Shown: positions 12,680 to 25,632 of the stretch, in pieces | Layout: every line of letters starts with the position of its first letter | Position numbering within the stretch: the first letter of the stretch is position 1 | Source of the DNA: Podocnemis expansa | Taxonomy: Eukaryota > Chordata > Testudines > Podocnemididae | NCBI GenBank assembly: GCA_007922195.1 | Contig: ML682014.1 | Coordinates: 2,880,369-2,944,368 of the forward strand | DNA: 64,000 bases | Reading direction: 5' to 3' | Position numbers and translations under genes: made by a program | The notes under the pieces: generated by a model | What the model was told of the DNA's origin: nothing | What the model saw: the letters and a program-made list of their open reading frames with translations, nothing else | The model's database searches: none

Positions 12680-14445
12680 GAGGGCCATGACATCACTGAT
12701 TGGCTTGGTCTCTGTGAACACGTGAGTGGCCAACCAGGCCAACTTGAGCTTTCAATTGTTTGTGGCACACTGAACTATAAATACCGCTGTGTATCACTCG
12801 ATTAGCAGTGGATTTGCTTTTGTTGTGAGTTTATGCTGCTGGCACGTCTCACTCAGCGGTTCTCCTCCACTCATAGACTGCAGCTCTCGTATGGATGAGG
12901 CTCTGCCAGGTAAAATGATCATGAATGAGGTCTTCCTAAAACCCTTGATCAACGTGGAAATGCTCCAAGGAAAACTTGAGAGAGCCCTCAGAATGTTTCT
13001 TCTGGCCTCCTTGAGAGTGCTTTCCTTCCTTTAGGATGCTGTAAAAATCATCTTTGTTAGTTGTTCATGTGACATTCTGGTGACATGGGCTGCCCAGCTT
13101 ATCTGTGATTTCACGGGAGTATGGATGCTTGAAATACCTGCCCATATAAGTACCTCAGTATCCAGAACCTTGTCTTGCCATCTTATCTTGGTCACTTTTC
13201 TGAGATACTCCATTTGAAAGTAATTCAGCTTCATAACATGGTGTCAGTACACTGTACGGGTTTCACAGGTATACATCAGAGTTAGCAACATGATGGCTTT
13301 GGAAGCCTTTCAGTTTTATTTGTTGACTGATGCCTCTCCTCTCCAACACTTTTGCATATAGTCTGCCAAAGGCTGCACTTGCTTTGACAATTCTGATGTT
13401 GGTTTCATCATCGATGTGAACTGTACATGAGAGTGTACTTCTGAGGCAGGTGAACTGGTTCACTTCCTGGAGAGGTTGACCATTCATTGGGATAGTAGAT
13501 GCTACATGAGGCTTTCCTAGTGCATGCTGGTACATCAGTTCTGTTTTCTTACTTCATACTCTGCTGCACGTCAGACTCAGATCTGGCATTCAGAGAACAG
13601 TCATCAGCAATCAGAAGATCACAAACTGTCAGTTCCTGTACCTTTCTTTTTTACCTGTTGTCTTCTCAAATTGAAGAGCTCATCATCAGTATGGTATCTG
13701 ATGCTAATCCTAATGTCACAGTCATGAAAGGCAAATATAAACATGTAAGAGAATAACATACTGAAGAGGGCTGGGGCCAAATAGTCCTGCTTGACTCCAC
13801 TGGTGACTGGGGATGATTCAGATACTCAGTCATCCACAGCATGAGTGAACATGCCATCACGGAACTGAAGGACCATTGCAATGAATTTCTCTGGGCAACT
13901 GAATTTTGCCATGATCTAAAGGCTGAGCTTCCCAACTGACTGTCAAATGCTTTTGTCAGATCAATGAAAGTCATGTACTGTTGGGAATCTTGTTCCTAGC
14001 ATTTCCTCCTGAAGTTGACAAGCAGCAAACATCAGGTCTATCGTCCCACCTCCATTCCTGAAGTCATACTCGCCCTCAGGCAGGAGCCCTTGTTCAATGA
14101 GCTGCACAAGGCGATTCAGCAAAACTCTGGCAAGAATTCTGCTGCCAATTGACGACAAGGACATGCCTTGGTAATTGTCATACTATCAGATTGTTGCCTT
14201 TCCACCTGTACATGTGGATGATGGATGCACCCTTGTGGTCCTGGGACAGAGTTCCTTGAGTCCCCATTGACTGGAAAAATACAGTAAGTTTCAGAGCCAT
14301 GTTTGAGCCTCTGGCCTTATAGACTTCTGCTAGTATAGCATCTGCTACAGATGCTTTGCCATTTGGCAACAGGTCAATCACTTACGCAGTTTCAATCAGC
14401 ACTAGGTGATCAGCAAGAGTGATGCTGACCTCAATCTCTGGCAGT
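12680..14445 (-). mobile_element. RTE-like LINE relic (reverse transcriptase)
   Basis: Read on the - strand from 14445 downward, broken frames give successive parts of one non-LTR reverse transcriptase. In order these are GKASVADAILAEVY, then LARVLLNRLVQLIEQGLLPE with a degraded CGFR box, then MTFIDLTKAFD, then a gap where the YADD region should be. Next come EVNQFTCLRSTLS and KIRWQDKVLDTEVL. Near the end (about 12720-12780) is a finger-like CHKQ...VGLVGHSRVH. The order is collinear with endonuclease-reverse transcriptases often placed in the RTE group. Frameshifts, stops and internal deletion make it dead. The 5' endonuclease part is missing. Clade placement is from memory and uncertain. Confidence 0.75.
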
Positions 14446-17400
14446 CAATCAATTCCCTCCTCCCTAATTGGCTTGTATACACACTCCTCTGAAATAGCCC
14501 AGAGATTACAGAGGAACTACAAGCTCTCAGTAAGGACTGTAGGTGTGTCTAAATATCAGGTACTCAGCAGAAATGGTGCCGTAGTAGAGCCATTCTTGCT
14601 ACTGCAGTATGGGAGGTGATGTGATATTGGATCTTAAAGGGCCACACTGGCCCTCTTGGGTCAGATCTTTCTTACACGGAGATAAGTTGGTTTATATCAG
14701 CGGAGGACCAGGCCCCTCGTATTTAAGTTCTTGGCTGAAAGATCAACATACAATAAGCGCTTTGCATCTCACTTTGTCTCCCTTGGAAGAATGAAAGGGT
14801 GCACTAGCCTTATTTGGATTTGAAGTTGCAGTTCTAGAGTCTAGCTTTGTAAAAGCTTCTGTTTAAATGGCTAATCATCCATTTTATCAGGAGCAGTAAA
14901 GTTGGAAAGATGACCCGCATGCATGATGCAGAAAAGCTGCTTTGCAGAATACCTAAACTTCAGTAATAGTCCATCCATGTGAAATCCCTTTGGAACTTAC
15001 TCCATCCATGTGAAACAGATTCTGGACTACTGCCAGAATCAGGGAGAGCTACAGGATGTTTGATGTGATGCGCAAGTGCTGCTGGTTATGTAATTTAAAG
15101 CTTCCTGATGACAAATTTAAGTTAGATGGCTAGCTTTTCCAGTTTCGAATTAAATGGTGATTAGAACAATAAGGGCTTAAAGATTTTTTTTCCCAGAGAC
15201 GTGCGGAACACCGAGCATCTTGCGCTTGTGAAAAATTCTCCAATTCATTCTGCTTTCTGCCCCTTGTCCTCTCCTAGCTCACAAATTTTACAGCAAATTC
15301 TAGGAGTGAAATTTGAGATTATTTAAATAATGAAGTTGAAGTGTCACTTTTCCCTTTGGGGACATTCGAGGGCAGCATAGATCCCTGAAGCATTTTCAAC
15401 TTTTATAGGGGAAATAGGCTGGCTTCAGTGATTTTAGGTACAGAATAAAAGTAAAGCAGTCTGCTGTGATATGGATGTCTATTTGGACTCCTTTTAAGAT
15501 AAACATTAGGTAATAACTATTTCTTTAGAGCCTATATATTGTTCATGTGATTTCTTCTGTCTTGTATAACAGCTCATGTTCATCAGTATGATGCATTTCT
15601 CCCTGATTTTCCAGTTCTGTCTTTCATTGTGGATATTCTTTTCTCTTCTTTGATTACTTTTTCTTTTTAGACCATTACTCTAGTTGATAGTTTCGGGTTA
15701 TCATTGTAGCCTGTCTCCCTCTCCAATAAGCCTATGATTGATACTAATCTTCCTCATGAGACACATTTACAGGATACAGAATGGAAGCTATTCTCTAAAT
15801 CTTAGCTTAATATGTGCTGACAGTTTACATGCTTGCACCTTGTATGCACTTCAGGCAGCTTAAGGGAAAGCGTCAGCACCTTGTAATCATACTTCTTAAT
15901 AAGAACAGAAATTTGTTTCATATACTAAAAGCTGCCTTTTCACTGGGATCATGCACTAAGGTGGTTTATATTTTAAGTGACAAGTAAGGTTCACATTTTT
16001 ACAGATGGCCAATTCCCAGGAACCAAAGTCATGCATTTTTCTCTCCAATGAGAGGAGCCATATTTTAATTATTCTAACGCAAGCTTTAACTAGCAGGCAG
16101 TCCCTTGAAAGTAGTTAATGTGGTGGAAAATACTTTGCACAGGCAAAAGACTCATCATTGACTAATATGCCTAACAGTATTTTCTATACGAAAATTATCC
16201 CATTGAATGCTGTATGGGGTGCATGTGTTTTTATTTTCTCTTGACATAGGGTCATGTTTTGAAATTGAATTATATTTGTATGTAAAGACCATTCAGAACT
16301 AGTTAGGATTTGCCCATCCCTCTGACTTGTGGGCAGATGCAGACTTTGAGAAATCACCTTCATATTAAAAACAAAGAGAATAGTCTCTGCTTTGGATGAA
16401 TTTATTCCCTACATTTTTATTATCACTGCTTGTCATACTGATCATTGGAAAACTGAAGACAGAGTCCAACTATGTAATGAACTCATAGAATGTGCACTGG
16501 GAATTGTGTTTCTTAACATTTACATGTTTGAGCTGTGCTGCTCAAGAAACAGAGAAATAAGTATTTGGTTTGTTTTATCTTTAAAAATAGGCCTGCCAGA
16601 CCTCCATTTGAATTGCAAAGTTTTGCCGCAAGTGCTTGTTTGCCTATGCATAAGGATTAACACTAGTAGAAGAAGTAGTATCTCCTAAGCTTTGTTCTTG
16701 GCTCTTGGTCTGTCACTGGGTTACTGTTTTGGTGGCAGTCATTGCTTTCAGTTCACTGGATAAACTATACAGCTTTTTATAGCAGACTTTCTGAGGCTCC
16801 AAAGTCTAGTTCAGCAAAAAAATAAAAACATATTGTTCTTCCCTGCTTTTACACAATAGACTTTGCAACACTTACAAGAGCAGTCGTTTTAAAATGAAGG
16901 TTCAAAGGGATAGGCTGCATTAGTGTGCATAGCCTGTAAATCAAGCTCCCTGGAACCAACCTCTTCATAGAGAGTTGTGCAAGGCTTAACAACTGTGTTG
17001 TGAAAGTGAAGCTATGTACCAATCTAAAACAGCCTCAGACTGCTGAGATCAGAACTCAAAACCAGAAAACAATTCTGTCAAATATTTTGTCTACACAGAG
17101 AGAGATGGGCATGTATCTCAAATGGCTGAACTTGGACCCAGATATAGACTTCCTTGAAATATGAGTGCCAATATGGAGTTTGAGTTGCAGCTTACTATAT
17201 GAAAACAAAGGTTGGGTAAAAAATTCAAACTAGGATCTGAACTTTCTCAGCACTCAGAGCTGCTTGGATCTGGAGCATCATTTAAAAGAGATTCAGAGGG
17301 ATGGAGGCTGAGAATTTTAAGGCAGAATTTCCCTCCCACTTACTCCATTTTTCCATGTTGTTGTGAGAAGACTGAACAACCGTCCTTATATTCCACACCC

Positions 17401-17547
17401 AAATAAACAAATAGAAGTTTCCAGGTTAAGTTTGCAAGTGTTTTGGCACACAAAATTGGGTATTTTGGAAATAAATTCTAGAGTGCTAGAGATGCCAATA
17501 GACAAGACAGGTTGAGCAACACTGCCTGCTGCAATGACTCATTGAGC
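14446..17547. other. Intronic sequence, nothing recognised
   Basis: About 3.1 kb of AT-rich DNA with no transposon signature, exon or RNA gene recognised. Short frames such as 16392-16688 carry no recognisable motif. Confidence 0.45.
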
Positions 17548-19455
17548 AGAATCATAGGGTTGGAAGGGACCTCATGAAGTCATCTAGTTCAACCCCCTGT
17601 TAAAGCAGGACCACTCCCACTAAATCATCCGAGCCAGGATTTTGTCTAACCAGGCCTTAAATGTTTCTAAAGATGGAAATTCCACCACCTCCCTAGGTAA
17701 CCCATTCCAATGCCTCACCACCGTCCCAGTGAGAAAATTTTTCCTAATATCCAACCTTGATCACCCCAACTGCAGCTTGAAACCATTGCTCCTTGTTCTG
17801 TCCTCTGTTACTACTGAGAACAGCCTAGATCCCTCCTCTTTGGGGCACCCTTTCAAGTAGTTGAAGGTTGCTCCCAAATCTCACTCAGTCTTCTCTTCTG
17901 CAGGCAAAATAAGTCTAGTTCCTTCAGTCTTTCCTTGTAAGTCAGGTGCCCCAATCCCCTAATCATTTTCATTGCCCTTTGCTGGCCTCTTTCTAATTTG
18001 TCAACATCCTCTTTGTAGTGTGGAACCCAAAACTGGACATGGTATTTCAGATGTGACCTCACCAGCACCAAACACAGGTGTGTAATCACATCCCTCAATG
18101 TGCTGGCAACACTCCTACTGATGGAGTCCAATATTCCATTGGCCTTTTTAGCAACAAGAGCACACTGTTGACTCATATCCATCTTCCCATCCACCATTAC
18201 CCCCAGATCCTTTTCTCTAGTGTTTCTATTTAGGTGATTGGTCCTCAGTCTGTGGCAGTAAATGGGAGTTTTCTGTCCTAAGGGCAGGACTTTGCACTTC
18301 TCCTTGTTGAACCATAAGAGATTTTGTCTGGCCCAATGCTCCAGTTTGTCTAGGTCTCCCTGAATCCTATCCCTACCCTCCAGGGTGTTTAGCATTCCTT
18401 CCAGCTTGGTATCATCTGCGAATTTACTGAGCATACAATTTATCCCTTCATCCAGATAGTTAATGAAGATATTGAACAGAACCAGCCCCAGGACCACCAC
18501 CTGGGACACTCCAGTAGTTACTGGCTGCCAACTAGAAGCTGAGCCATTGATGACTACCGACTGAGTCTGATGGTCTAGCCAGCTTTCTCTCCACCATATG
18601 GTCCATTCATCCAAACCATACTTCCTTAGCTTGCTGATAAGAATGCTATGGGAAACCATATCAAAAGCTTTGCTAAAGTTGGAGTATATCACATCAACAG
18701 CTATTTCCTCATCCACCTATCCAGTCATTGCATCATAGAAGGCAATTAGGTTGGTCAAGCACGATTTGCCTTGGTGAATCCATGCTGACTGTTTCTGATC
18801 ACTCTCTTTTCCTCCAAGTGTCTCAGAATGGATTCATTGACGATCTGTGCTATGATTTTTCCAGGGACAGAGGGTGAGGCTGACAGGTCTGTAGTTGTCC
18901 AGGTCTTCTTTTCTCCCTTTCTTGAAGATAGGCGCTATATTTGCCTTTTTCCAGCCCTCCAGGACCTCACCTGTTTGCCACGAGTTTTCAAAGATAATGG
19001 CTAGCGGCTATGCAATCACATCAGCCAACTCCCTCAGCACTCTCGGATGCAGTTCATCCAGCCCCATAGATTTGTATATATCCGACTTCTCTAAGTAGTC
19101 TGCTCTCTTTCTCTCCATTCTCTGTTACCCAGTGTAGCAGCCTGGGAGCTGACCCTGCCTGTGAAAACTGAGGTAAGAAAAGCATTGAGTACTCCAGCCT
19201 TTTCTGCATTCTTCACCACGAGGATACCTGTCCAGTTCAGTAAGGGACCTACACTTTCCCTGGTCGTCATCTTGTTACTAACCTGCTTGTAGAACCCCTT
19301 CCTATTATCTTTCACATCCCTTGCTAGCTGCAACTCCAATTGCTCTTTGGCCTTTCTGATTTTATCCCTGCAGGCCCAAGCAATATCTTTATATGCCTCC
19401 CTAGTCATCTGTCTGTCCAAGCTTCCACTTTTTTGTAAGCTTCCCTTTTGTGTTT
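17548..19455 (-). mobile_element. CR1 LINE, 5'-truncated, antisense
   Basis: The 3' end is at the low-coordinate side, where the - strand ends in the CR1-type 'ccaaccctatgattct' sequence. A 287-codon open stretch (17853-18716) has [14 protein letters not shown], a degraded GVSQVVVLG (GxPQGSxLG in live copies) and an intact FADDTKLEG catalytic box. It continues into the thumb region LEHWARQNLLWFNKEKCK and DLGVMVDGK. Further upstream are frames related to KVSNKMTTRESVGPLLN (19091-19420). The element stops near 19455, well short of the endonuclease domain. It runs antisense to the host gene. In-frame stops and shifts make it dead. Confidence 0.9.
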
Positions 19456-21600
19456 TAGAGGAAAATGAACTCTAAAAAAAATCTGACTTAGAGAGCCAAA
19501 TTCTGCTCTGAGTTACATGGATCAGTGAGAATTTTATCCATGTACAGCAGAACATGGTCCAAGCTAACTGATTAATCAGCTAGGAAAACCAAGGAATGAT
19601 AAACATATATTCTTGCAAGCAGTATGGGACTTTGTCCTTGTATGATCATTGAACAGCGAATGACAGAGGTTGTTTTAGACCTATCAGCTGAGAATAGACC
19701 AAACACAATAAACTACATTGAACTTGGAGATAATTTAGAAGTTAGTAGCATCAAGTGTGAAATGTTGATGAGTTTCTGTGGAAAGGGCAGTGATTAAAAA
19801 ATACTCAACATTAGAAGAGTAGGCATAGTAGTAATGGATAGTGAATTACAGAAAACTACCTGATATTAAGTAACGCTTAGGATGTTCACAGTGCGGGAAG
19901 GAGGGCATTAGCTGATATATTTGGGAATTCTACCAACAAAATTCATGCCAGTAAAAACAAAATATAAATAGGCTTAAATGGCTAAGAATGGAGATGTGTT
20001 TGGAGATCTAAGACCTGAGGAGAAAGCATTTACAACAGAACAGGTTGGAAAATGGTTTTGTTGCTTGGTTTGTTTCATCCTAAATATTTTTTTGATTTTT
20101 TCATCAGAAAACTAACAGATTTTGACATTTTTCAGCATTGTTTGTCCTGAAAATTGCCTTTTTTTTTTTTTTGGGTGGTGGGGTGAGTGAGAGGGTTGAA
20201 AGCTGCTGAAAAGTATCTGAAAATGTGCCCATAAACATCAGGATTTTGCCCCCAAAATTACAGGATATGTGTATTCAGTTTTCTGATGAAAATAATTGAA
20301 AATTGTCTGGGAAAGCATATTAGACAAGCCCACAGTTTTCTACCAAAAAAAATTATAAAGCTAGAAAAATTGCAATGAAACTGTGAAGAAATGTGTACAG
20401 TCCCTGGTTGAGTTCCCCTTATGGATGGCTACCAGCCATCTTTAGTAGATCAGACCTTGGATCCCAAGTGCTTTTAAGCTCACTGAGTGATACTTACTAC
20501 CTTTCAAGTACACTGCCAGGGTACAGACTTTGCTTTTCTGGATGTGAGGCCCTGTAGTTCAGCTTCCTTAGCTCCCTAGCATAGTGCTTACCCCCTCCCC
20601 CACGTCCTTCATGTCTTATGCATGTCTTCTCCAGAGCTTCATCATCATGGCTACTCCAGATTGCAGTTCCGGCCTTCAAAGATTTCACGACAAAGCAAGG
20701 GACATACCAATTTGCAAAGAAATTTCATAAACAATGATGTTTTAAGCATGAGAGAGGTGCAGATCTGTAAAAAATAATAATAATAAATAAAATAAAATAA
20801 ACTTCTGAATGCAAGAGACCTTGCTTCAGTTTTCTTAGACCTCTGCATCTTAGCTACACTAGGACTTCATGTTGGAAAAATGTAAGTCACTCAAGGGTGA
20901 GGAAAAACACACTTGTGTGAGAAACATAAATTTTGCTGGCATAAGGGACAGTGTGCACAGCCAGCAACACCAGATCTTGGTAGAAGTGTGTGCATGCGTG
21001 CACACGTGAGATGTGGGATGGGACATGAGGCCTCACTCCCTTCTGTGGTCCCTATTCTTCCTCTTCATCCTGAGGCCACTGCTCCTGACCAGGCTGGAAG
21101 CCAGAGCTGACCAGGAAGTCCAGGTTGCTGTGGGGAGTCCCAAACCCTTCATCTACCATGGGCACAGGGCCAGGTGCCAGATGCATGTCCATCCTCCCAC
21201 CCCCCTTCCTGGCATACACCGGGGGCAGGTGGAGGGTCCAAGGCTCCCCACACTAGCATGGCTCCCTGGGCAGCAGCCCAGCTGTGGCTGGGGACAAGAG
21301 GAGGAGCAGGGATGGAGCTGGCATCCAGAAGAGGCTGATGCCACAGGCAGGAGCTACACTTCAAGGTGGGAGAAAATGCCTGCCTGCGTACACCACTCTT
21401 CATCTGCCCAACACTTGCAGTTTGGGAAGGCAGCACAACCCCCATGACCAGCAAACTACACCCATGTTAAAAAGCGAGGCATGGCCTCTACTCCTCTGTT
21501 CTGGCTCCCTGTGCACAGCACTATTTCAGCAGGAGAGCTTCTCACTGAAATAGTTACTGCTACTCATTGAGGTGGCTTTAGTATGTCAACAGAAGAGCTC
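19456..21600. other. Intronic sequence, mostly unrecognised
   Basis: This holds a T-run at about 20158-20173, a short A-rich TAA/AAATA stretch at 20773-20805, and a G/C-richer segment at 21000-21460 that gives overlapping chance frames on both strands. No domain, splice-bounded exon or transposon end was recognised. Confidence 0.4.
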
Positions 21601-21609
21601 TCTCCAGTC

Positions 21610-22378
21610 ATGTTTAAGAAAAATGAAGTCAAACTGAAACAGGTTCAAAGGGCAACAAGGATGATTCGTGGAATGGAAAATCTTCCCTATGAGAGACGAC
21701 TTAAAGAGCTTGATTTGTTTAGTCTGACCAAAAGAAGGCTGAGAGGAGATATGATTGCTCTTTATAAATATGTTAGAGGGATAAATACAAGGGAAGGAGA
21801 GGAATTATTTGAATACAGCGCCAATGTGGACAAAAGAACAAATGGATGCAAACTGGCCTTCAGAGGAGTAAAGTTCTGGAATAGTCTAGCAAGGGAGGTG
21901 CCTTCAAAACTGAGCTTGATAAGTTTAGGGAGGGAATGATATGATGGACAGTGTAGCTTGGCCATTGTCTGTCTTTTACTACTGGTGATGGGTATTATAG
22001 TGACCTGGGAAGGGGCGTTAGATGGAGTAGGTTCTGAATTATTACAAGGAAGTTCTTCTTGACTGGCTGTTGTGGACTTGCCTTCATGCTCAGGGTCTAA
22101 CTGAGCACCATATTTGGGGTTGGGAAGGAATTTTCCCCCAGGGCCGATTGGCTTGGGCACTGGAGGGTTTTTGCCTTCCTCTGTAGCATTGGGCATAGCT
22201 CACTTGCTGGTTGCTTCTCTGTTTAAAGTCTTTAAATCATGATTGAAGGGCTTTAATAGCTCAGTTATGGGTTTGAGGATCATTGTAAGAGTGGGCGGTG
22301 AGGTTTTATGGCCTGCACTGTACGGGAGGTCAGACTAGATGATCATATTGGTCCCTTCTGACCTTAGAAGTCTATGAG
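21610..22378 (+). mobile_element. CR1-related LINE 3' end, sense
   Basis: A frame through 21939 encodes QRATRMIRGMENLPYERR, LKELDLFSLTKRRLRGD and then KLAFRGVKFWNSL. This is the C-terminal tail of CR1-family reverse transcriptases. The following 440 bases form a non-coding 3' region that ends near 22378 with 'ggtcccttctgacctt...gtctatgagtc'. It is the only long LINE piece in the window on the same strand as the host gene. It is heavily 5'-truncated, and its precise left border is not certain. Confidence 0.8.
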
Positions 22379-22624
22379 TCAGCATAGAGCAGCTACGCAA
22401 GGGGTCTCACGGCAGTGTGGCTGCATCCGTATAGCAAGCTTGCTAGTCATTGCTAGCTCTTCTTTGCTAAGAGCTTGCTTAACAACAGAGTCAAATGTCT
22501 GTGACTCTTCCTGTATCTCTGCTTGTGTTTTTCCATTATGCAAACTTTTGTGCTTCGGAAAGTAAATTAGAGTCCTTAGTGAATCAGTTGGTTTTGGTCA
22601 GTACTGTCCTCTTGGATGTGGCCA

Positions 22625-22690
22625 AATCAGTCAAAGCTCTTGACACCTGTATTTTTTAATCAGTCAAAGCTCTTGACACCTGTATTTTTT
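22625..22690. repeat. 33-bp exact tandem duplication
   Basis: The 33-base unit starting AATCAGTCAAAGCTCTTGAC and ending in TTTTTT is present twice head to tail (22625-22657 and 22658-22690) without a mismatch. The absence of divergence suggests a recent slippage duplication, or possibly an assembly artefact. Confidence 0.9.
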
Positions 22691-23620
22691 GGTTAAGTAT
22701 CAGTGATTGGACTATCTACGCCCGTTGTCCACCTTTTTGCAGATGTGCAAGCCCCCCCTCACCCTCCAGGACTAACTCTTTGCATCCATGTAGTACTCAT
22801 TATGAGAGCAATGAAATAGATGGACATATGGATAATAATCATAAAAAATACAGATATTGCCAACATTCTGCACAGTGGATTGGAAAATTATAATATCTCA
22901 ACTGAAAAAGAAGATTTTTTGGGTTCTTTTAAATAATAGCTCTTATTTTTCACATTGTTCTTTCTTTGCACTTTTATGGAGAGCGGGCAGCTGATATGGT
23001 GTGGTTCATAACCAAAACCAGGTCAATCTTTGGTGTTGAGGACTGTTATAATTTTAATTCCAGTTCAGAACTGAGTCTATTTTTTTTCATTTTTTTTAAA
23101 TAAACACTGCAAGCACTGAATAATAATAAGTATGTGGAAATGTTGAAGTCCAAGAGGGAATTCTGTCTGTCAAGAATTCCAGCTTTGATAAACAATGTGC
23201 TTTTAGCAGACAGTACACTGAAAAGTCACTTGAGGAGTCTGTTGATGTTTTTCCCTTACAGTCCCAAATTTTTAGCTGTACGTTATTCACCCAAAAGGGC
23301 TTGGGAAATTTTGTTTAACCCTTTTCTGCCTCTCTAAATGGCCCTAATCAATGTGTCAAAAGTTGGTAACTATTAGGGATTCAAATGATTGCAAAATGAT
23401 ATATTCTGTTCTCCTGAACTCAGTAATGAGCCACTCCTGACTCCAGAATATGTTTCAGCTTTTTTTTTTTTTTTTTTTACTGGTCACCAGTGTCAATATA
23501 AAGAAGTTAATTTTTTTATTATAGGAAGAAAATGTTCACGGAACTAGTAGCACTATAATCTGAACACAGGGCTCTGGAGAGGAAGTCCTTAGGTGCTCAG
23601 TAACAGTAGTATTTCCTAGT
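22691..23620. other. Intronic sequence, nothing recognised
   Basis: AT-rich DNA with a poly-T run at about 23460-23479. No gene or transposon feature was recognised. Confidence 0.4.
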
Positions 23621-23708
23621 GAATCATACAGTTGTAGGCATGGAAGGGACTTTGAAAAGTCTTCTAGTCCAGCCCTCTGCTCCAGGCAGGACCAAGTATT
23701 ATCTAAAC

Positions 23709-23878
23709 CAGGGGTCTCAAACATGCAGCCCCTAAAGCTATTTCCTACAGCCTGTAACAATGCTATTGTTACCACTATTTGCAATATCATTGTATGAAAA
23801 GGTTTCAGTGGTGCGTCCCTCAGGCAAACGTACTAGTCCTCATGTGGCCCTCATGGTGATTTGAGTTTGAGACCGCTG
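23709..23878. mobile_element. hAT element, perfect 8-bp TSD, in CR1 3' region
   Basis: The ends are CAGGGGTCTCAAAC and GTTTGAGACCGCTG, a TIR with one mismatch. ATCTAAAC occurs exactly at 23701-23708 and 23879-23886. The element is 170 bp and non-coding, and it interrupts the 3' region of an old CR1 copy. A longer relative in the opposite orientation lies at 60240-60431. Confidence 0.92.
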
Positions 23879-24670
23879 ATCTAAACCATCCTTGATGGGT
23901 GTTTGTCTAACCTGCTCTTAAAAATCTCCAGTAATGGAGATTCCACAACCTCCCTGGGCAATTTATTCTAGTGCTTAACTATTTGGACATGAAGTTTTTC
24001 CTAATGTCCAATCTTAACTGCCCTTCGTGCAACTTAAGTCCATTGCTTCTTGTCCTATTCTCAGAGGTTAAAGAGAACAATTTTTCTTCCTCTTCCTTGT
24101 AACAACCTTTGATATACTTTAAAAATGTTATCATGGCCCCCTCAGTCTTCTGTTCTTCAAATCCAATTTTTATTTTCAATTTTGTTTCATAGGTCTTGTT
24201 TTCTAAACCTTTAATCTTTTTTCTTGCTTGTGTCTGGACTTTCCAGTTTGTCCACATCTTACCTGAAATGTGGTGTACAGAACTGGGCAAAATATTCTAG
24301 TTGAGATTAATCAGCATCAAGTAGAGTAGAAGAATTTGTGTCTTACTAACAACATTCGACTAATACATCTCAGATGATGTTTGCATTTCTGCAAAGTCTT
24401 ACGCTGTTAACTCATATTTTAGCTTGTGATCGACTATAACCCCCAGATGCCTTTCCACAGTACTCTTGCATTTCTCATTTTGTACATGCGCTATTGAATT
24501 TTCCTTCCTAAATGCATGCATCCTGTTTATTTTAGACCATTTCTCCAGTTTGGCCAGGTCATTTTGAATTTTAATCCTATCCTCCAAAGCACTTCCAGCT
24601 CATTTCAGCTTGGTTTTGTGCACAAACTTTGTAAGAGTACCCTCTATCAGTTTCCAACTTGACTGTGAAC

Positions 24671-24993
24671 CAGTGGCATCACTGCCTTGAAAAAAAGGTT
24701 GGGGCATGAGCTGCACTGGCCGCACACCCTCGACCCGATCCACCCCTCCCCCAGGCACAATGTGGCTCTGGGGCCCCAGCCAGGGCCTGGATTGGGCTTC
24801 TGCCACCAGCAGCCCAGTCCCAGGTCCCCATCCTGCCGCCACTGGCGGCCCAGCCCTGGGTCCCTGGCTGGGGTCAGGGCCAGATCTTGCCGCTTCCAGC
24901 CAGTGGCCTGGCCCCAAGTTCCCGGCCAGATTCAGGGCACTAGTGCTGGCACTCGAGGCTTATGCCATGCGCCCAGCACTGGCAACACCACTG
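24671..24993. mobile_element. hAT element, perfect 8-bp TSD, in CR1 coding part
   Basis: The left end is CAGTGGCATCACTGCC and the right end is GGCAACACCACTG. CTGTGAAC flanks both sides exactly (24663-24670 and 24994-25001). The 323-bp interior is G/C-rich, unlike the AT-rich CR1 around it, and gives long but meaningless frames on both strands. Removing it restores a continuous CR1 text, which confirms the insertion. Confidence 0.9.
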
Positions 24994-25632
24994 CTGTGAA
25001 CTACTTATAACTACTATCTGGGAATGGTTTTCCAACCAGTTATACACCCATGTTGTATAGTAGCTCAGCTCCATCAAGATTACGTTTCATGAGTTTGTTT
25101 ATAAGAAGGTTATGTGAGACAGTGTCAAAATCATTACTAAAGTTTACAACAGATACCACATCTGCCACTTCCCCTAATCCACAAGACTTGTTACCCTGTC
25201 AAAGAAAGCGGTTAGGTTGGTTTGACATGATTTGTTTCCTAACAAATCCCTGTAAACCATTACTTATCCCCTTACTGTCTTCTAGGTGTTTGCAAATTGA
25301 TTGCTTAATTATTTGCTCCATTATCTTTCCCAGTATTGAAGTTAAGCTGACTGATATGTAGTATTTGGGGTTGTTCTTATTCCACTTTATACATTGCCTC
25401 TAAACACCATTTTCCGGTCCTCTGGAATCTCTCTCATCTTCCTTGACTTTTTAAAGATAATCTCTAAGATCTCAGCTATCGCTGCAGTCAGCTCCTTGAG
25501 TATTCTAAGATGTATTTCATTAGGCCCAGGTAACTTGAAGAACCCTATCTTGTCTAGGTAATTTTTAATATGCTCTTCCCTATTTTTGCCTCTGAAGTGT
25601 AATTCCAGGGTTTGTATTTGTTTGCTCATTTC

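Larger units (their letters stand above)
23621..25632 (-). mobile_element. Old CR1 LINE copy, antisense, with two nested hATs
   Basis: On the - strand, broken frames match successive CR1 reverse transcriptase segments. In order these are LPGPNEIHLRILKELTAAIAEIL (25387-25629), the palm region without an open frame, NDLAKLEKWSKINRM and RHLGVIVDHKLK (24399-24587), and then KIKGLENKTYETKLK and NRTRSNGLKLHEGQLRLDIR (23979-24290). The 3' end lies at 23621 beside 'gaatcatacagttg'. The copy is more diverged than those at 17548 and 29258 and is split by hAT elements at 23709-23878 and 24671-24993, so it is the oldest layer here. Confidence 0.85.

Noticed and set aside
21013..21447. 144-codon open frame on + in a G/C-rich patch
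   Set aside because: An antisense frame of similar length overlaps it. There is no recognisable motif, and the composition is simply G/C-rich.
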